NCBI GenBank assembly: GCA_913063165.1
Contig: CAJXZL010000004.1
Location: 1-64,000 of the forward strand
Origin: an uncultured Saccharospirillaceae bacterium
Lineage (GTDB): Bacteria; Pseudomonadota; Gammaproteobacteria; Pseudomonadales; Natronospirillaceae
Length of the DNA stretch: 64,000 bases
Direction: 5' to 3'
The position numbers and the translations under genes are program-made. Below are positions 36,678-47,537 of this stretch, in pieces (position 1 is the first letter of the stretch; each line of letters begins with the position of its first letter). The notes below the pieces were generated by a model. The model saw only the letters and a program-made list of their open reading frames with translations. It searched no databases and was not told where the DNA came from.

Positions 36678-36899
36678 GTGTCTATAAGATTCATTTTATT
36701 GGGTTGCAGTAGACTTTTTGCCACCTTGGGCTCGCGTAAAAACCGATTATTTCAACCCCAAAAAATTCAGGTCAGTTTTCTGCTTAAATCTCTTATTTGA
36801 GCGGTCTGCTGCGTAGTATTTGAAGGCGTTTCTGTGCATAATGACGCCCTGAAATCAATTGTGAATATTCACATCTAAACGAATTCGTCTGGAGGATTC

Positions 36900-38768
36900 A
36901 TGCTGCAGTTCTTTCGTAGCAATGCCAAGGGTATGCTCGGCAAGGTTATCGTAGGTACCATTGTTGTCATTTTCACCCTATGGGGTGCCAATTCTATCGT
37001 CGCAGTATCAGTAGGTGATAATCCCCCTGTTAGCGTGAATGGCGTCGACATTAGCGAATATCAAGTCAGTCAAATGATAGATATTCAAAAGCGTAACATC
37101 CAAGCACAGCTGGGTGATGCCTTTGATCCTGATCTTATCAATGACGCTATGATTCGAGATTCGGTCATTCAGTCATTAATTCAGCAGCAATTGGAGTGGC
37201 AAGCCTCCAATGAAATGGGTATGGCATTGTCTGACGAAGCCATTACTGAAATCATTGTGAATGCCCCTGTATTCCAGCTAGATGGCAAGTTTGATACCGA
37301 TACCTATACCCGTTTGATTGGACAATATGGATACTCTCCTAAGGATTACGTCGGTGTTGTTCGTCAAGATTTGATGAATTCACAGTTGAAAATCGGCCTG
37401 ATCAATACCGGATTTATCTTGAATTCTGAAGTCAAAGCCATTGCACATTTAGAAGACCAGACACGTGACGTAAGCGTTTTGGCTGTTATGCCTGCTGACT
37501 TCGCTGAATCGGTCGTTATCGAAGAAGACGACATAACCGCTTACTATGACGCCAACCGTGCTATGTATCGCACCGAAGAAGCACTGGTTGTTGATTATGT
37601 GATATTGAGCCGCAGTAAGTTGCTCGATAGCATGACGGCATCAACGGCCGAATTAGAAGAGGCTTATGACATCTATAAGCAACGACAAGCGGCTTTGGTT
37701 GAAAAAACAATTGCCCACATTTTGATTACACCGGACAACTATTCTGACAGTGAAGCAAAAAAATTGCTGAATGGTTTGAAAGACCGTATCGCAGCAGGCG
37801 AGTCGTTTGAAGCCTTGGCGAAAGAGTTTTCAGAAGACACGGGTAGCAGTGATTTCGGTGGTGATCTGGGTGCTTTTTCTGAAGGCATGTTTGTCGCTGA
37901 GTTTGATGATGCTGTTAACGGCATGTCTGCAGCAGGCGATGTGGTTGGTCCTGTTAAAACCGATTTCGGTTTCCATTTAATCAAGCTGACCAAATTGGGT
38001 AGCCCAATGGTTGCACCGTTTGCAGCAATGGAAGCTGAGTTACGCAATACTGTTGTTGGGCGTAAAGCGTCTGATGAAATGTTGTTGTTGCATGAAGACC
38101 TGACCAACGCTGCGTTTTCGGAATCCAATCTTGACAGTATTGCTGATCAGTTTGAGCTAACTATCGAAACGTCTGAGCGCTTTACCCGCTCTTCTGGTCC
38201 AGGATTTTTTGCTGACAGCAACGTCTCTGAAGCTGCCTTTGCACCTGTGGTCATTGATGATGATGAAAACTCAGAAGTGGTAGCCTTGGCTGACGGTAGT
38301 CTCATGGTGATGCATTTGAACACCTACCAGCAAGCGGATTTCAAGCCATTGGAAGACGTCCGTGACAGCATCGTAGCAACCTTGGCTGTTCGTGGTGCGC
38401 AAGACATGGCAAACAACTATGCGATCACCCTGATGGATGATATCAAGGCATCTGGAAACCTGGATGCAGACACACAATTCGAGTGGACTGCTTATCCATC
38501 GGTTGCGCGCAGTGGTAGTGATCTGAATGAAGTGCTTACTGGTCGTGCATTTGCAATGCCTAAGCCTGCTTCGGATGGTTTCTCAATCGACCGTGTGACC
38601 ACACAGGATGGTGTTGTGTCATTGGTTGTTGTTACTGCCGTTCACGAATCTGACGATACCGCTGATGTGACAGGATTCGATGACTACCTAGGGTCATTGG
38701 TGAGTGAAAGCGAATATACCCAGTGGTTTGATGGTATTGCGGCGACTGCCAAGATTTCTTATAAATAG
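36900..38768 (+). CDS. ppiD: periplasmic folding factor PpiD
   Basis: A 622-residue membrane-anchored chaperone that meets proteins leaving the SecYEG translocon. One helix near residues 13-35 (GKVIVGTIVVIFTLWGANSI) anchors a SurA-like N-terminal region. A parvulin domain spans about 265-365, marked by EKTIAHILIT, GGDLGAFSEG and FGFHLIKL. The rest is helical. Length agrees with E. coli (623). It is the last gene of the tig-to-ppiD block. Confidence 0.96.
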   Translation: MLQFFRSNAKGMLGKVIVGTIVVIFTLWGANSIVAVSVGDNPPVSVNGVDISEYQVSQMIDIQKRNIQAQLGDAFDPDLINDAMIRDSVIQSLIQQQLEWQASNEMGMALSDEAITEIIVNAPVFQLDGKFDTDTYTRLIGQYGYSPKDYVGVVRQDLMNSQLKIGLINTGFILNSEVKAIAHLEDQTRDVSVLAVMPADFAESVVIEEDDITAYYDANRAMYRTEEALVVDYVILSRSKLLDSMTASTAELEEAYDIYKQRQAALVEKTIAHILITPDNYSDSEAKKLLNGLKDRIAAGESFEALAKEFSEDTGSSDFGGDLGAFSEGMFVAEFDDAVNGMSAAGDVVGPVKTDFGFHLIKLTKLGSPMVAPFAAMEAELRNTVVGRKASDEMLLLHEDLTNAAFSESNLDSIADQFELTIETSERFTRSSGPGFFADSNVSEAAFAPVVIDDDENSEVVALADGSLMVMHLNTYQQADFKPLEDVRDSIVATLAVRGAQDMANNYAITLMDDIKASGNLDADTQFEWTAYPSVARSGSDLNEVLTGRAFAMPKPASDGFSIDRVTTQDGVVSLVVVTAVHESDDTADVTGFDDYLGSLVSESEYTQWFDGIAATAKISYK

Positions 38769-38785
38769 CATCTGATGTGTTAGCT

Positions 38786-38813
38786 AAAAAAGGTCGCATA
38801 AGCGGCCTTTTTT
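38786..38813 (+). terminator. rho-independent terminator after ppiD
   Basis: GGTCGC and GCGGCC pair (one G-T) around a four-base loop, with six A before and six T after. Confidence 0.88.
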
Positions 38814-38903
38814 GTGGGTGGAGACATTAGGTGTTGCTCAGTTGCTGTGCGCTGTCATAGCATGGGATGTAATTGACATAGACCGAATAGCAGGTGCGCT
38901 AGC

Positions 38904-39446
38904 ATGGAACATGATTTATCTAAAGTTGGTTTGGTAGTTTTTGATGTAGACGGTGTGTTGACTGATGGCCGTTTATATTACGGTAATAGTGGCGAAATGA
39001 TGAAAGCCTTTCACGTCAGAGATGGTGTGGGCATAAAGTTATTAGAAGACAACGGGATAACGGTTGCCATTATTTCCGCAAAGTCCTCTGTACCTTTAGC
39101 GAAGCGTGTTGCAGAGCTCGGCGTGTCCCATTTTTTACCTGGTAGTCGCAATAAAGTTGAAGCCTTAGAGGCAGTGGTAGGTAAAACGGGTGTCTCATTG
39201 GAATCAGTCGTTTTTGTTGGCGATGATATGATCGATTTACCACCAATGCAGCGAGTGGGTTTTTCAATGGCACCGTCAGATGCTTATGTCAGGGTACGAG
39301 AGGCCGCAGACATTGTGTTGCAGACTGCCGGAGGGCAGGGGGTTGCGCGGGAGGTGGCTGATTTAGTCTTGGGCAGTCAGTTTGACCTTGATGATCTTTA
39401 CGATCAGGCAACGTTACCGGGCTTTGAGCGGGTAAGAACCCCGTAA
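38904..39446 (+). CDS. kdsC: KDO-8-phosphate phosphatase KdsC
   Basis: A 180-residue HAD-superfamily C0 phosphatase that releases 3-deoxy-D-manno-octulosonate for lipopolysaccharide synthesis. VFDVDGVLTDGRLYY is motif I with the YY that marks KdsC. FHVRDGVGIKLL, AIISAKSS and VGDDMIDLPPM follow. Usually kdsC is near kdsD, lptC and lptA; here it is a single gene convergent with the cysS operon, so it has been separated from that cluster. Sister enzymes such as NeuB-linked phosphatases are less likely. Confidence 0.85.
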   Translation: MEHDLSKVGLVVFDVDGVLTDGRLYYGNSGEMMKAFHVRDGVGIKLLEDNGITVAIISAKSSVPLAKRVAELGVSHFLPGSRNKVEALEAVVGKTGVSLESVVFVGDDMIDLPPMQRVGFSMAPSDAYVRVREAADIVLQTAGGQGVAREVADLVLGSQFDLDDLYDQATLPGFERVRTP

Positions 39447-39524
39447 TACGGGAATGATTCGCTGGTGTTCGCGCCACAATCTCTTGGTAGGCTATGTTGG
39501 AATCAATACCTACTTATGCACTAT

Positions 39525-39543
39525 GAGGCGTCCTGGGCGCCTC
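39525..39543. terminator. stem-loop between convergent kdsC and cysS operons
   Basis: GAGGCG and CGCCTC form a six-base GC-rich stem with a seven-base loop. There is no T-tract, so its role as a shared terminator is uncertain. Confidence 0.35.
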
Positions 39544-39602
39544 ACTGATCCATCTAGCAACGTAACTCAACACTGCCAAACAAGCAGGATATGGAGCGTC
39601 GC

Positions 39603-39791
39603 TTAAAGGCTGCTGTATTCCGCATCGGTCAATGCCCGTGCCTCAGTTTCTAGCATGACAGGAATGTCATCTTTAATGGGGTAGGCGAGGCGGCTGGCCT
39701 TACACCAAAGTTCAGACACATCCTTCTTAAATACCAACGGTGCTTTTGTGATCGGGCACACCAGTATTTTCAATAATTGTTGGTCAATCAT
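39603..39791 (-). CDS. Trm112-family (YcaR-like) small protein
   Basis: A 62-residue protein of the Trm112p/YcaR family. [18 protein letters not shown] at the start and [18 protein letters not shown] are the signature. Bacterial members are small and mostly uncharacterised; eukaryotic Trm112 activates methyltransferases. In many gammaproteobacteria it sits between lpxK and kdsB, but here it ends the cysS-yidD operon. Its ATG (39791) overlaps the end of yidD by eight bases, with AGGA upstream. It keeps only one Cys of the zinc-type pairs. Confidence 0.85.
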   Translation of the reverse strand: MIDQQLLKILVCPITKAPLVFKKDVSELWCKASRLAYPIKDDIPVMLETEARALTDAEYSSL

Positions 39792-40041
39792 GGGGGCTAT
39801 CCTTGTGATGATTACAGGTTTTTGATAACTGCTCTGGAACGGGATCCAAGCCGCCTTCATTAAACGGATGGCAACGGCCAATGCGTTTCACCGCTAGCCA
39901 ACCACCGCGTAAGGCACCAAAGCGATCAACCGCCTCAATGGCATAGTGTGAACAGGTCGGATAAAACCGGCACCGTGGGCCCAATAGAGGACTTATGGCC
40001 ACTTGGTAGCCACGGAATAGTTTAATCAACAGCCATTTCAT
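39784..40041 (-). CDS. yidD: membrane protein insertion efficiency factor YidD
   Basis: An 85-residue protein of the YidD family that helps YidC insert proteins into the inner membrane. [27 protein letters not shown] holds the invariant cysteines (seen as [14 protein letters not shown]). [14 protein letters not shown] is the C-terminal signature. The N-terminal amphipathic helix can bind the membrane. The ATG overlaps the TGA of cysS (ATGA), so it is translationally coupled. Its normal place is between rnpA and yidC near the origin, so the location is unusual. Confidence 0.95.
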   Translation of the reverse strand: MKWLLIKLFRGYQVAISPLLGPRCRFYPTCSHYAIEAVDRFGALRGGWLAVKRIGRCHPFNEGGLDPVPEQLSKTCNHHKDSPHD

Positions 40042-41423
40042 GAACTGCGGTGCCATTCAGTGCCGGCTCGTGTGTCTTGGATTTCTACGCCGAGATCCAA
40101 CAATTCTTGGCGGATGCTATCCGACAGTGCAAAGTTTTTGTCTTTCTTGGCCTGGGTCCGTTCGGTCAATTTTTGTTCAATGTCGGCATCACTTAACGTC
40201 ATGTCGGCGCCAATGGCGAACCACGCATTGGGTTGATGATGGAAAAAGCCGAGTAACGCGCCACCGGCAAGAAATTCACCTTTTAGGCGTGCGCGTTCAA
40301 CGTTGTCGGTGGCCTTAAATAATTGTCCAGCCAGTCCGTGCATTGCAGCCAATGCCTCAGGGGTATTGAGGTCGTCTGCCAATGTCTGAGCAACAACACC
40401 TGTGCGAGGGTCGTCTAATGGCGTGGCTTCAACGTCTGCAGTGTCTTTAAGTGCTGTATAAAATCGGTTGAGACCAGATTTGCTCTGTACAATCAGTTCG
40501 TCACTGAAATTCAAAACAGAACGATAATGGCCGCTTAGCAACGCATAGCGCAGTTGTTCGCCGGGAAACTGGTCTAACAATTCTTTAACGGTAATAAAAT
40601 TGTTTAACGACTTGGACATTTTTTCGCCGTTAATGTTGATCATGCCGTTGTGTAGCCAATAGTGCACATAGTCGGTGGGGCCATCATGCGAGCACATGCC
40701 TTGAGCACGTTCATTCTCATGGTGGGGGAAAACCAAATCGTTGCCACCCGCGTGAATATCGATGGTGGGACCAAAATGCTTGTTGATCATCGCGGTACAT
40801 TCGATATGCCATCCTGGACGGCCAAAGCCCCAAGGAGATTCCCAGCCAGGTAGACCACCGGTAGAGGGCTTCCACAGAACGAAATCCATTGGGTCTTTTT
40901 TGTAGTCAGCAATTTCTACCCGCGCTCCAGCCAGCATGTCATCAATATTGCGGTTGGACAGGGTGCCATAACCTTCCATTGAGGGTACGTTAAACAAAAC
41001 GTGTCCCTCGCTTTCATAGGCGTGACCGTTATCAATCAGTGCGGTGATAATGCGAATGATGTCGTCAACATGCTCCGTCGCCTTGGGCTGAATGCTTGGC
41101 TCAAGTACGTGAAGCGCGTCCATATCTTCTTGATAGGCCTGTGTGAATTTTTCACTAATCACACTGATAGGCACCCCTTGGTCGGCAGCAGCCTTGTTGA
41201 TTTTGTCATCAATATCCGTGATGTTTCTGGCGTAAATCACCTCGTTATAATGCAGCTTTAACAGCCGAAATAGGGTGTCGAACACCACGGCTGGACGGGC
41301 GTTGCCAATGTGTACGCGGTTATACACCGTAGGGCCACACACATACATCGTCACCTGATCAGGATTCATCGGTGTAAACAATTCTTTTTGTCGGGTGAGC
41401 GTGTTGTGAAAACGTATGGGCAT
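40038..41423 (-). CDS. cysS: cysteinyl-tRNA synthetase
   Basis: A 461-residue class I synthetase. MYVCGPTVY holds a zinc ligand Cys, HIGNARPAV is the HIGH motif, and KMSKSLNN is the KMSKS motif. IECTAM and [13 protein letters not shown] complete the active site. Length is the same as E. coli. It leads an overlapping operon with yidD and a Trm112-like gene. The family is certain. Confidence 0.98.
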   Translation of the reverse strand: MPIRFHNTLTRQKELFTPMNPDQVTMYVCGPTVYNRVHIGNARPAVVFDTLFRLLKLHYNEVIYARNITDIDDKINKAAADQGVPISVISEKFTQAYQEDMDALHVLEPSIQPKATEHVDDIIRIITALIDNGHAYESEGHVLFNVPSMEGYGTLSNRNIDDMLAGARVEIADYKKDPMDFVLWKPSTGGLPGWESPWGFGRPGWHIECTAMINKHFGPTIDIHAGGNDLVFPHHENERAQGMCSHDGPTDYVHYWLHNGMININGEKMSKSLNNFITVKELLDQFPGEQLRYALLSGHYRSVLNFSDELIVQSKSGLNRFYTALKDTADVEATPLDDPRTGVVAQTLADDLNTPEALAAMHGLAGQLFKATDNVERARLKGEFLAGGALLGFFHHQPNAWFAIGADMTLSDADIEQKLTERTQAKKDKNFALSDSIRQELLDLGVEIQDTRAGTEWHRSS

Positions 41424-41570
41424 GTTGATAATTCACTTTTTGGTCATGAATGAAAAATGGAGTGTGCGTGTTATCGGGCATTGTAACAGACAACGATTGG
41501 ACCGGTTAAGTGCCGCCATTCAGTTATTTGATGGAAGACGGCCCGTATCTCTCAGATACGTTGACGGTGC

Positions 41571-42410
41571 TTAGTCGTGAGCAATAGCGCCTTTCTTAAA
41601 TCCTTCAAATGCCATGACCTGGGTATGGCTTGCAGGGTAGTGTTTTTTGACCCACGTAAGCAGGTGTTCCGCAATCAATTCCACCGTGGTATCTGTTTGC
41701 ATCACATAGCACATTTTTCGCGGCAGCGTCAGTTCAAAGTAACCCTGTTCGGCGTCATAGCCCAACTGGATGTCATGGTCAGATTGTCGAATGATGTCTT
41801 CTTCAGTGATCAAATAGATGTCTTGCCACAAGGTTGCGATTGCAGATTCAATGGCGGGTGCCCGATGACCGTCTTGTGTTACCACAATAGGGGAGCGGTG
41901 GCCGTGGCAAATACGTTGGCAATCACCCTGGTGTTTTTTCAATCCATGGCTGTAATGGAAAAAGGCACCCTGAATATCCTGTGGGTACAGATTCAGCTGA
42001 ACGGCCTTAACGTTTTTGGGCAAAAGACTCATCAGATGGACTTGCATAAAGCCCACGACAACATCGATATTCAAGCTATCACTGTCTAGTAAAAAGGCGG
42101 CTTCTCGCGGTGATCGATAGCTGAGGTGAAAACCGTCTTGGTGGCTAAAATCAAATATGAGGTCTTCATCATCTTGCAATAAAGTCAGGCCGGGCATGTG
42201 CATCGGAACGACAAATTTATGGTCAATGCTGGTATCAATCGCCTGCTTGATTTGCTTTTTTACCAAGCCGAAATCGAACACCATACCTTCGTCATTAAGG
42301 TCGCCCTCTAAAATGACGTCAACAATCCAGCTTTCACCCACGATACCGCGTGTTGGGTGCAAATAACTAAAATCGATAACAGTCAATTCATTGACAAAAA
42401 GGCTGGCCAT
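41571..42410 (-). CDS. two-domain 6-pyruvoyl-tetrahydropterin synthase/QueD-like protein
   Basis: A 279-residue protein that looks like two PTPS/QueD modules in tandem. The first half has LFVNELTVIDFSYLH and MVFDFGLVKKQIKQAIDTSIDHKF, matching QueD strands and helix, but it lacks the HGH zinc motif. The second half has FHYSHGLKKHQGDC and ICHGHRSPI, with the zinc histidines and a Cys, and a late Glu in AFEGFKKGA. Similar double-length proteins are known in gammaproteobacteria. Whether it makes a queuosine or pterin intermediate is not clear. ATG 42410 follows GGATAAG. Confidence 0.75.
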   Translation of the reverse strand: MASLFVNELTVIDFSYLHPTRGIVGESWIVDVILEGDLNDEGMVFDFGLVKKQIKQAIDTSIDHKFVVPMHMPGLTLLQDDEDLIFDFSHQDGFHLSYRSPREAAFLLDSDSLNIDVVVGFMQVHLMSLLPKNVKAVQLNLYPQDIQGAFFHYSHGLKKHQGDCQRICHGHRSPIVVTQDGHRAPAIESAIATLWQDIYLITEEDIIRQSDHDIQLGYDAEQGYFELTLPRKMCYVMQTDTTVELIAEHLLTWVKKHYPASHTQVMAFEGFKKGAIAHD

Positions 42411-42592
42411 AATCTTATCCAAATAAACGGGAAAGGGATTCTATCAGGTATCCCCCATGGAGTTAAAATAGTTGTTGGGTTTTACTTCAGGATTATGGGA
42501 TACCAGTGTCAAAATGCTACACTGTGGTTAATCCAAGCCGCAAAAAGCAGCTTTTGTGGCACCCATTATTTTAAGCAACGTTAGGATTTCCT

Positions 42593-43930
42593 ATGACTGA
42601 CACCCTTATATTGAACGCAAAAATTATTAACCAAGGTGCTATATACGAAAGTGATGTAGCGATTACCGACGGTAAAATTTCCAAAATTGGAAAGGATTTG
42701 TCTTCACTGTCAGCTAAGAAAGTCATTGATGCTGCTGGGCTGCATCTGATGCCAGGCATGATCGACGACCAGGTGCATTTTAGGGAGCCAGGTCTCACCC
42801 ATAAAGGTGAAATCGCCACTGAAAGTCGCGCGGCAGTGGCTGGTGGTATCACCAGCTATATGGAAATGCCCAATGTGAATCCTTTGACAATCTCCTATGA
42901 GGCACTGGAAGACAAGTACCAGCGTGCCGCACAGAAATCATTGGCTAACTTCTCATTCTATTTGGGTGCATCCAACGACAACATCGAAGTGATTAAGCGC
43001 CTAGATCCGAATTTGGCCTGTGGTGTGAAGGTGTTTATGGGTGCTTCTACTGGCAACATGCTGGTCAATGACCCGTTGATTCTTGAACAAATATTCGCCT
43101 CATCACCGGTGTTAATTGCGACACATTGTGAAGACACTCCCATGATTACTGACAATGAAGCCCGCTATCGCGCTCAGTATGGTGAAGACGTACCGATGCG
43201 GTTGCACCCTGAAATTCGTTCCGCAGCTGCCTGTATCAAGTCGAGTACCTATGCAGTGGGTTTGGCCAAGCAGTTTGGTAGCCGATTGCACGTATTGCAT
43301 TTAACGACAGCTGATGAGCTGGCCCTGTTTACCGCCGGTGATCGAAAGAAAAAGCGGATTACTGCTGAGGCTTGTGTTCACCATCTGTTCTTTAGCGACA
43401 AGGATTATGAAACCCATGGATCACTGATCAAGTGTAATCCTGCGGTGAAATATGAATCGGACCGTCTTGCTTTGTTACAAGCGTTACGCGAAGACCGAAT
43501 CGATATTGTTGCTACTGACCATGCACCCCATACCTGGGAAGAAAAGCAACGATCTTATTTTGGAGCGCCATCGGGCTTACCCTTGGTACAGGACGCGTTA
43601 TTGAGTCTGTTTGAACTGTATCACCAAGGCCATTTAACCCTTGAACGAATCGTCGATAAAACCAGCCACGCGGTAGCTGATATCTACAACATCGCTGACC
43701 GTGGTTATATTGAAGAAGGGTATTGGGCTGATCTGGTATTGGTTGACCTCGAAAAGGGCATTACCCGTACCAATGATCAAGTATTGGCTAAATGCGGTTG
43801 GTCACCCTTTGCTAATTACCATTTCAAGAGCAGCATCAACAGCACCTTTGTAAATGGTGTGCAGATGTATGGTGACGGCAAAATATTGTCTGACAATAAG
43901 GGCATGCGCCTGCAATTTGATCGCACCTAA
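42593..43930 (+). CDS. pyrC: dihydroorotase (class I)
   Basis: A 445-residue amidohydrolase resembling class I dihydroorotases, which close carbamoyl-aspartate to dihydroorotate in pyrimidine synthesis. PGMIDDQVHFREPG gives the HxR metal site. CGVKVFMGAST carries the Lys that is carboxylated. ATHCEDT, LHVLHL and VATDHAPHTWEEK supply the other metal ligands and the catalytic Asp. A full metal set speaks against the inactive PyrC-prime form. Allantoinase is a less likely alternative. Confidence 0.9.
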   Translation: MTDTLILNAKIINQGAIYESDVAITDGKISKIGKDLSSLSAKKVIDAAGLHLMPGMIDDQVHFREPGLTHKGEIATESRAAVAGGITSYMEMPNVNPLTISYEALEDKYQRAAQKSLANFSFYLGASNDNIEVIKRLDPNLACGVKVFMGASTGNMLVNDPLILEQIFASSPVLIATHCEDTPMITDNEARYRAQYGEDVPMRLHPEIRSAAACIKSSTYAVGLAKQFGSRLHVLHLTTADELALFTAGDRKKKRITAEACVHHLFFSDKDYETHGSLIKCNPAVKYESDRLALLQALREDRIDIVATDHAPHTWEEKQRSYFGAPSGLPLVQDALLSLFELYHQGHLTLERIVDKTSHAVADIYNIADRGYIEEGYWADLVLVDLEKGITRTNDQVLAKCGWSPFANYHFKSSINSTFVNGVQMYGDGKILSDNKGMRLQFDRT

Positions 43931-43988
43931 CAGCGTAGATAAAACGCTAGTTTGGCCATGTATTGGCGCAGAGTGAAGCAGGAGCCCT

Positions 43989-44621
43989 ATGTTTGAAATC
44001 GATTTGTCCCTGGTGATCAACATCATGGGGCTCAGTGCTTCAGCGGTATTTGCCGCATCCGGAGCGCTGGATGCAGCGCGTCAAAAAATGGATATCCTCG
44101 GCTTTATGCTAATTGGTTGTGCCACCGGACTTGGTGGCGGAACGCTGCGGGATCTGTTGCTCGGTAACGTACCGGTATTTTGGATTCGGGAACCCGAGTG
44201 GATCAGCATCTGTTTGATTGCTGCGGTAATCACCTATCTGATCGCGCCCCACCTAGCCTCCAGAACCAAGGCCCTGCTGTGGATGGATGCGATTGGTCTC
44301 GCGCTGTTTTGCGTCGTCGGGACCAAGATCGGGTTGGATTTCGGCGTGTCCCCCGTGATCGCAGCGTGTATGGGTGTGGTAACCGCTAGTTTTGGTGGCA
44401 TCGCACGTGACGTGCTCTGCGGCAGTTCCCTGGTACTCAGTGGTGCAGAGCTCTATGTCACCGCTGCACTGGCTGGCGCAGTGTCCTATTTGGTTTTAAG
44501 TAGCCTACCGATGCCCGACACATACGCGCTGATAGGCGCATTTTTGGTGGCATTTACGCTGCGTGCATTGGCAATAAGGTTTCATATCAAGCTGCCCAAC
44601 CGTTATAGAGATGCCGAGTAG
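43989..44621 (+). CDS. UPF0126/TRIC-type membrane protein
   Basis: A 210-residue integral membrane protein with seven predicted helices, made of two repeats of the UPF0126 domain (YadS/YicG). The repeats are marked by ATGLGGGTLRDLLLG and the parallel VTASFGGIARDVLCG, the glycine-rich signature of TRIC channels. Members are proposed to conduct monovalent cations or small molecules such as glycine. AGGAGC precedes the ATG. It converges on valS with a shared terminator. Confidence 0.9.
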   Translation: MFEIDLSLVINIMGLSASAVFAASGALDAARQKMDILGFMLIGCATGLGGGTLRDLLLGNVPVFWIREPEWISICLIAAVITYLIAPHLASRTKALLWMDAIGLALFCVVGTKIGLDFGVSPVIAACMGVVTASFGGIARDVLCGSSLVLSGAELYVTAALAGAVSYLVLSSLPMPDTYALIGAFLVAFTLRALAIRFHIKLPNRYRDAE

Positions 44622-44641
44622 TACGCACATAATGAGGTCAT

Positions 44642-44671
44642 AAAAAAAGAGCGCACAAGGCGCTCTTTTTT
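44642..44671. terminator. bidirectional terminator between UPF0126 gene and valS
   Basis: GAGCGC and GCGCTC form a stem with a five-base loop, flanked by seven A and six T, so it can work on both convergent genes. Confidence 0.92.
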
Positions 44672-44687
44672 ATGCCTATCTACAGGC

Positions 44688-47537
44688 TTAACCCAAGCGT
44701 GTTAACTCATCTACCTGTTGCTGCAGGGTTTCCACGGTCAATTTAGCGGCATCAGCTTTGGCTTGCTCTTGCTGTACAACAGCGGCCGGTGCCTTGCTCA
44801 CAAATTGCTCATTGGACAGCTTGCCTGTGATTCGGCTGTATTCCTGTTGTGCCTTATCAATTTCACGCTGCAAACGCTGTTGCTCTGCTGCGACATCGAT
44901 CAAGCCAGCCATCGGCACCAACACCTTCATGCTACCGACCAGTTGTGTAGCGGACAGGGGTGCTTCTGCATTATCTAGCCAAACCACTTCGTCCAATTTG
45001 GCGAGCTTTTTCAAAAACTCTGCGTTGTCGTTCATACGACGCAAGTCTTCGGCTTCACCATTTTGTAACATGACCGTCAGCGATTTCTTTGGTGGGATAT
45101 TCATCTCGCCACGAATGTTACGCACGCCGATGATCACGCCCTTTACCCATTCCAAGTCCGATTCTGCCGCTTCATCAATGCGTGATGCGTCAGCTTCAGG
45201 GAACTTCTGGGTCATGATGCTATCACCAGATTTGCCAGCCAAATCGCGAATCGACAGCCAAATTTCTTCTGTGATGTACGGCATGATCGGGTGGGCAAGC
45301 CGCATGAGCACTTCAAGTACCCGTATCAAGGTCTGACGGGTGCCACGCAATTGCGCTTCTGAGCTGTTTTCATTCCAGAAAACGGGCTTAGACAATTCAA
45401 TGTACCAATCGCAGTATTCATTCCAGATAAACTCATACAAGGCTTGGCTCATTAAGTCGAATCGGTACTGTGCAAAATGCTTGTGGACCTCTTGCTCCAG
45501 TTTCTGTAGACGAGAAATGATCCAACGATCCGCCAAACTCAGCGTCACGTCGCCGCCATTCTGACCGCAGTCATGGCCTTCGGTATTTTGAAGAACGTAA
45601 CGGGCAGCGTTCCAAATTTTGTTACAAAAATTCCGATAGCCATCTAGACGTTTGATATCAAACTTAATATCACGGCCCAAAGTCGCTAGCGAGGTCAGTG
45701 TAAAGCGCAGGGCATCGGTGCCACTCTCGGTGAACCCGTCTGGGAACGCGTTGCGGGTATTCTTTTCAATTTTGGCCGCTAGCTTTGGCTGCATCATGCC
45801 CGAGGTACGTTTTGCTACCAATTCATCCAATGTAATACCGTCGATCAAGTCGATAGGATCAAGGACGTTGCCTTTAGACTTCGACATTTTCTGACCCTGT
45901 TCATCACGGATCAAGCCGGTAACATAGACCTTTTTAAAGGGGACTTGCGGTGTGCCATCATCGTTTTTGATGAAATGCATGGTCATCATGATCATTCTGG
46001 CTACCCAGAAGAAAATAATATCAAAACCAGTCACACAGACAGCCGACGGATGGAACATTTTCACCAAGGTTTCATCGTCTGGCCAGCCCAACGTAGAAAA
46101 GGTCCACAATGCTGAACTAAACCAAGTATCTAATACGTCGTCGTCACGCTTTAGGGTGACATCGCCTAGGTTGTTGTTGGCGCGCACTTCTGCTTCGGTG
46201 CGACCGACATAGACTTTACCCGTTTCATCATACCAAGCTGGAATCTGGTGGCCCCACCAGAGCTGGCGTGAAATACACCAATCTTGAATATCACGCATCC
46301 AGGAAAAATAGGTATTTTCCCACTGCTTGGGTACAAATTCGATATCGCCATCTTCAACCGCTTTAATGGCTGGACCTGCCAAGGTTTTTGCTGACACATA
46401 CCATTGGTCGGTTAGCCAAGGCTCAATAACCACACCTGAGCGGTCACCCTTAGGCACGACCAGTTTGTGATCATCGATGCGTTCTAGTAACGAGAGGGAT
46501 TCAAATGCCGATACAATGGCTTTACGCGCATCAAAGCGATCACGGCCTTGGTATTCACTAGGAATTGGTGCGTCTGCATCTGGCAGCAAAGTGCCGTCAT
46601 AATGAAACACCTGTCCAGCCGGCAAAACCGCGGCATTGTGGTCCAAGATATTGATAAGTTGTAACTGGTGGCGCTTGCCCATTTCATAGTCGTTAAAATC
46701 GTGTGCTGGCGTAATTTTCACACAGCCAGTACCAAAGTCTTGGTCGACATAATCGTCCGCAATAATAGGGATACGGCGATTGACCAAAGGCAAGTCAACC
46801 CATTGACCGATCAATGACTGGTAGCGGGGGTCTTCAGGATGAACAGCAACCGCTGCGTCGCCCAACATGGTTTCTGGACGGGTAGTGGCAACGACCAAGT
46901 AATCCAAGCCATCAGCGGTCTTTGCGCCGTCTGCCAATGGGTATTTCAGGTGCCACAAAAATCCTTTGTCATCATGGTTTTCTACTTCTAAATCTGAGAT
47001 TGCGGTATGCAATTTCGGATCCCAGTTCACCAAGCGCTTGCCACGGTAGATCAGACCGTCGTTATAAAGACGCACAAACACTTCAGTCACGCTTTCGCTG
47101 TGACCTGGGTCCATAGTGAAGACTTCTCGTTCCCAATCAACTGAATCGCCCAGTCGACGCATCTGCTGTGTGATGGTGCCGCCAGACTGCTTTTTCCATT
47201 CCCACACCTTATCGATAAAGGCTTCTCTGCCCAAATCATGGCGACTCACGCCCTCGGTTGCCAATAACCGTTCTACCACCATTTGGGTGGCGATACCGGC
47301 ATGGTCGGTGCCCGGTTGCCATAAAGTGTTGTGGCCGGTCATACGGTGGTAGCGAATCAGTGCATCCATAATAGTCTGCTGGAACGCGTGTCCCATGTGC
47401 AGGCTACCCGTGACATTCGGTGGTGGAATCATGATGGAATAGCCTGGACCGACACCAGAGGGTGTGAACCGCTGGTTTTCTTCCCAAGACTGATAATGTC
47501 GAGATTCTATTGATTGTGGCGTATAGGTCTTATCCAT
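44688..47537 (-). CDS. valS: valyl-tRNA synthetase
   Basis: A 949-residue class I synthetase with editing domain. [17 protein letters not shown] is the HIGH motif. [10 protein letters not shown] lies in the CP1 editing domain, and [14 protein letters not shown] is the KMSKS motif. The last 65 residues form the tRNA-binding coiled coil. Length equals E. coli (951). The gene is often followed or preceded by holC; here holC is on the far side of a phosphatase gene inserted between them. Confidence 0.98.
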   Translation of the reverse strand: MDKTYTPQSIESRHYQSWEENQRFTPSGVGPGYSIMIPPPNVTGSLHMGHAFQQTIMDALIRYHRMTGHNTLWQPGTDHAGIATQMVVERLLATEGVSRHDLGREAFIDKVWEWKKQSGGTITQQMRRLGDSVDWEREVFTMDPGHSESVTEVFVRLYNDGLIYRGKRLVNWDPKLHTAISDLEVENHDDKGFLWHLKYPLADGAKTADGLDYLVVATTRPETMLGDAAVAVHPEDPRYQSLIGQWVDLPLVNRRIPIIADDYVDQDFGTGCVKITPAHDFNDYEMGKRHQLQLINILDHNAAVLPAGQVFHYDGTLLPDADAPIPSEYQGRDRFDARKAIVSAFESLSLLERIDDHKLVVPKGDRSGVVIEPWLTDQWYVSAKTLAGPAIKAVEDGDIEFVPKQWENTYFSWMRDIQDWCISRQLWWGHQIPAWYDETGKVYVGRTEAEVRANNNLGDVTLKRDDDVLDTWFSSALWTFSTLGWPDDETLVKMFHPSAVCVTGFDIIFFWVARMIMMTMHFIKNDDGTPQVPFKKVYVTGLIRDEQGQKMSKSKGNVLDPIDLIDGITLDELVAKRTSGMMQPKLAAKIEKNTRNAFPDGFTESGTDALRFTLTSLATLGRDIKFDIKRLDGYRNFCNKIWNAARYVLQNTEGHDCGQNGGDVTLSLADRWIISRLQKLEQEVHKHFAQYRFDLMSQALYEFIWNEYCDWYIELSKPVFWNENSSEAQLRGTRQTLIRVLEVLMRLAHPIMPYITEEIWLSIRDLAGKSGDSIMTQKFPEADASRIDEAAESDLEWVKGVIIGVRNIRGEMNIPPKKSLTVMLQNGEAEDLRRMNDNAEFLKKLAKLDEVVWLDNAEAPLSATQLVGSMKVLVPMAGLIDVAAEQQRLQREIDKAQQEYSRITGKLSNEQFVSKAPAAVVQQEQAKADAAKLTVETLQQQVDELTRLG

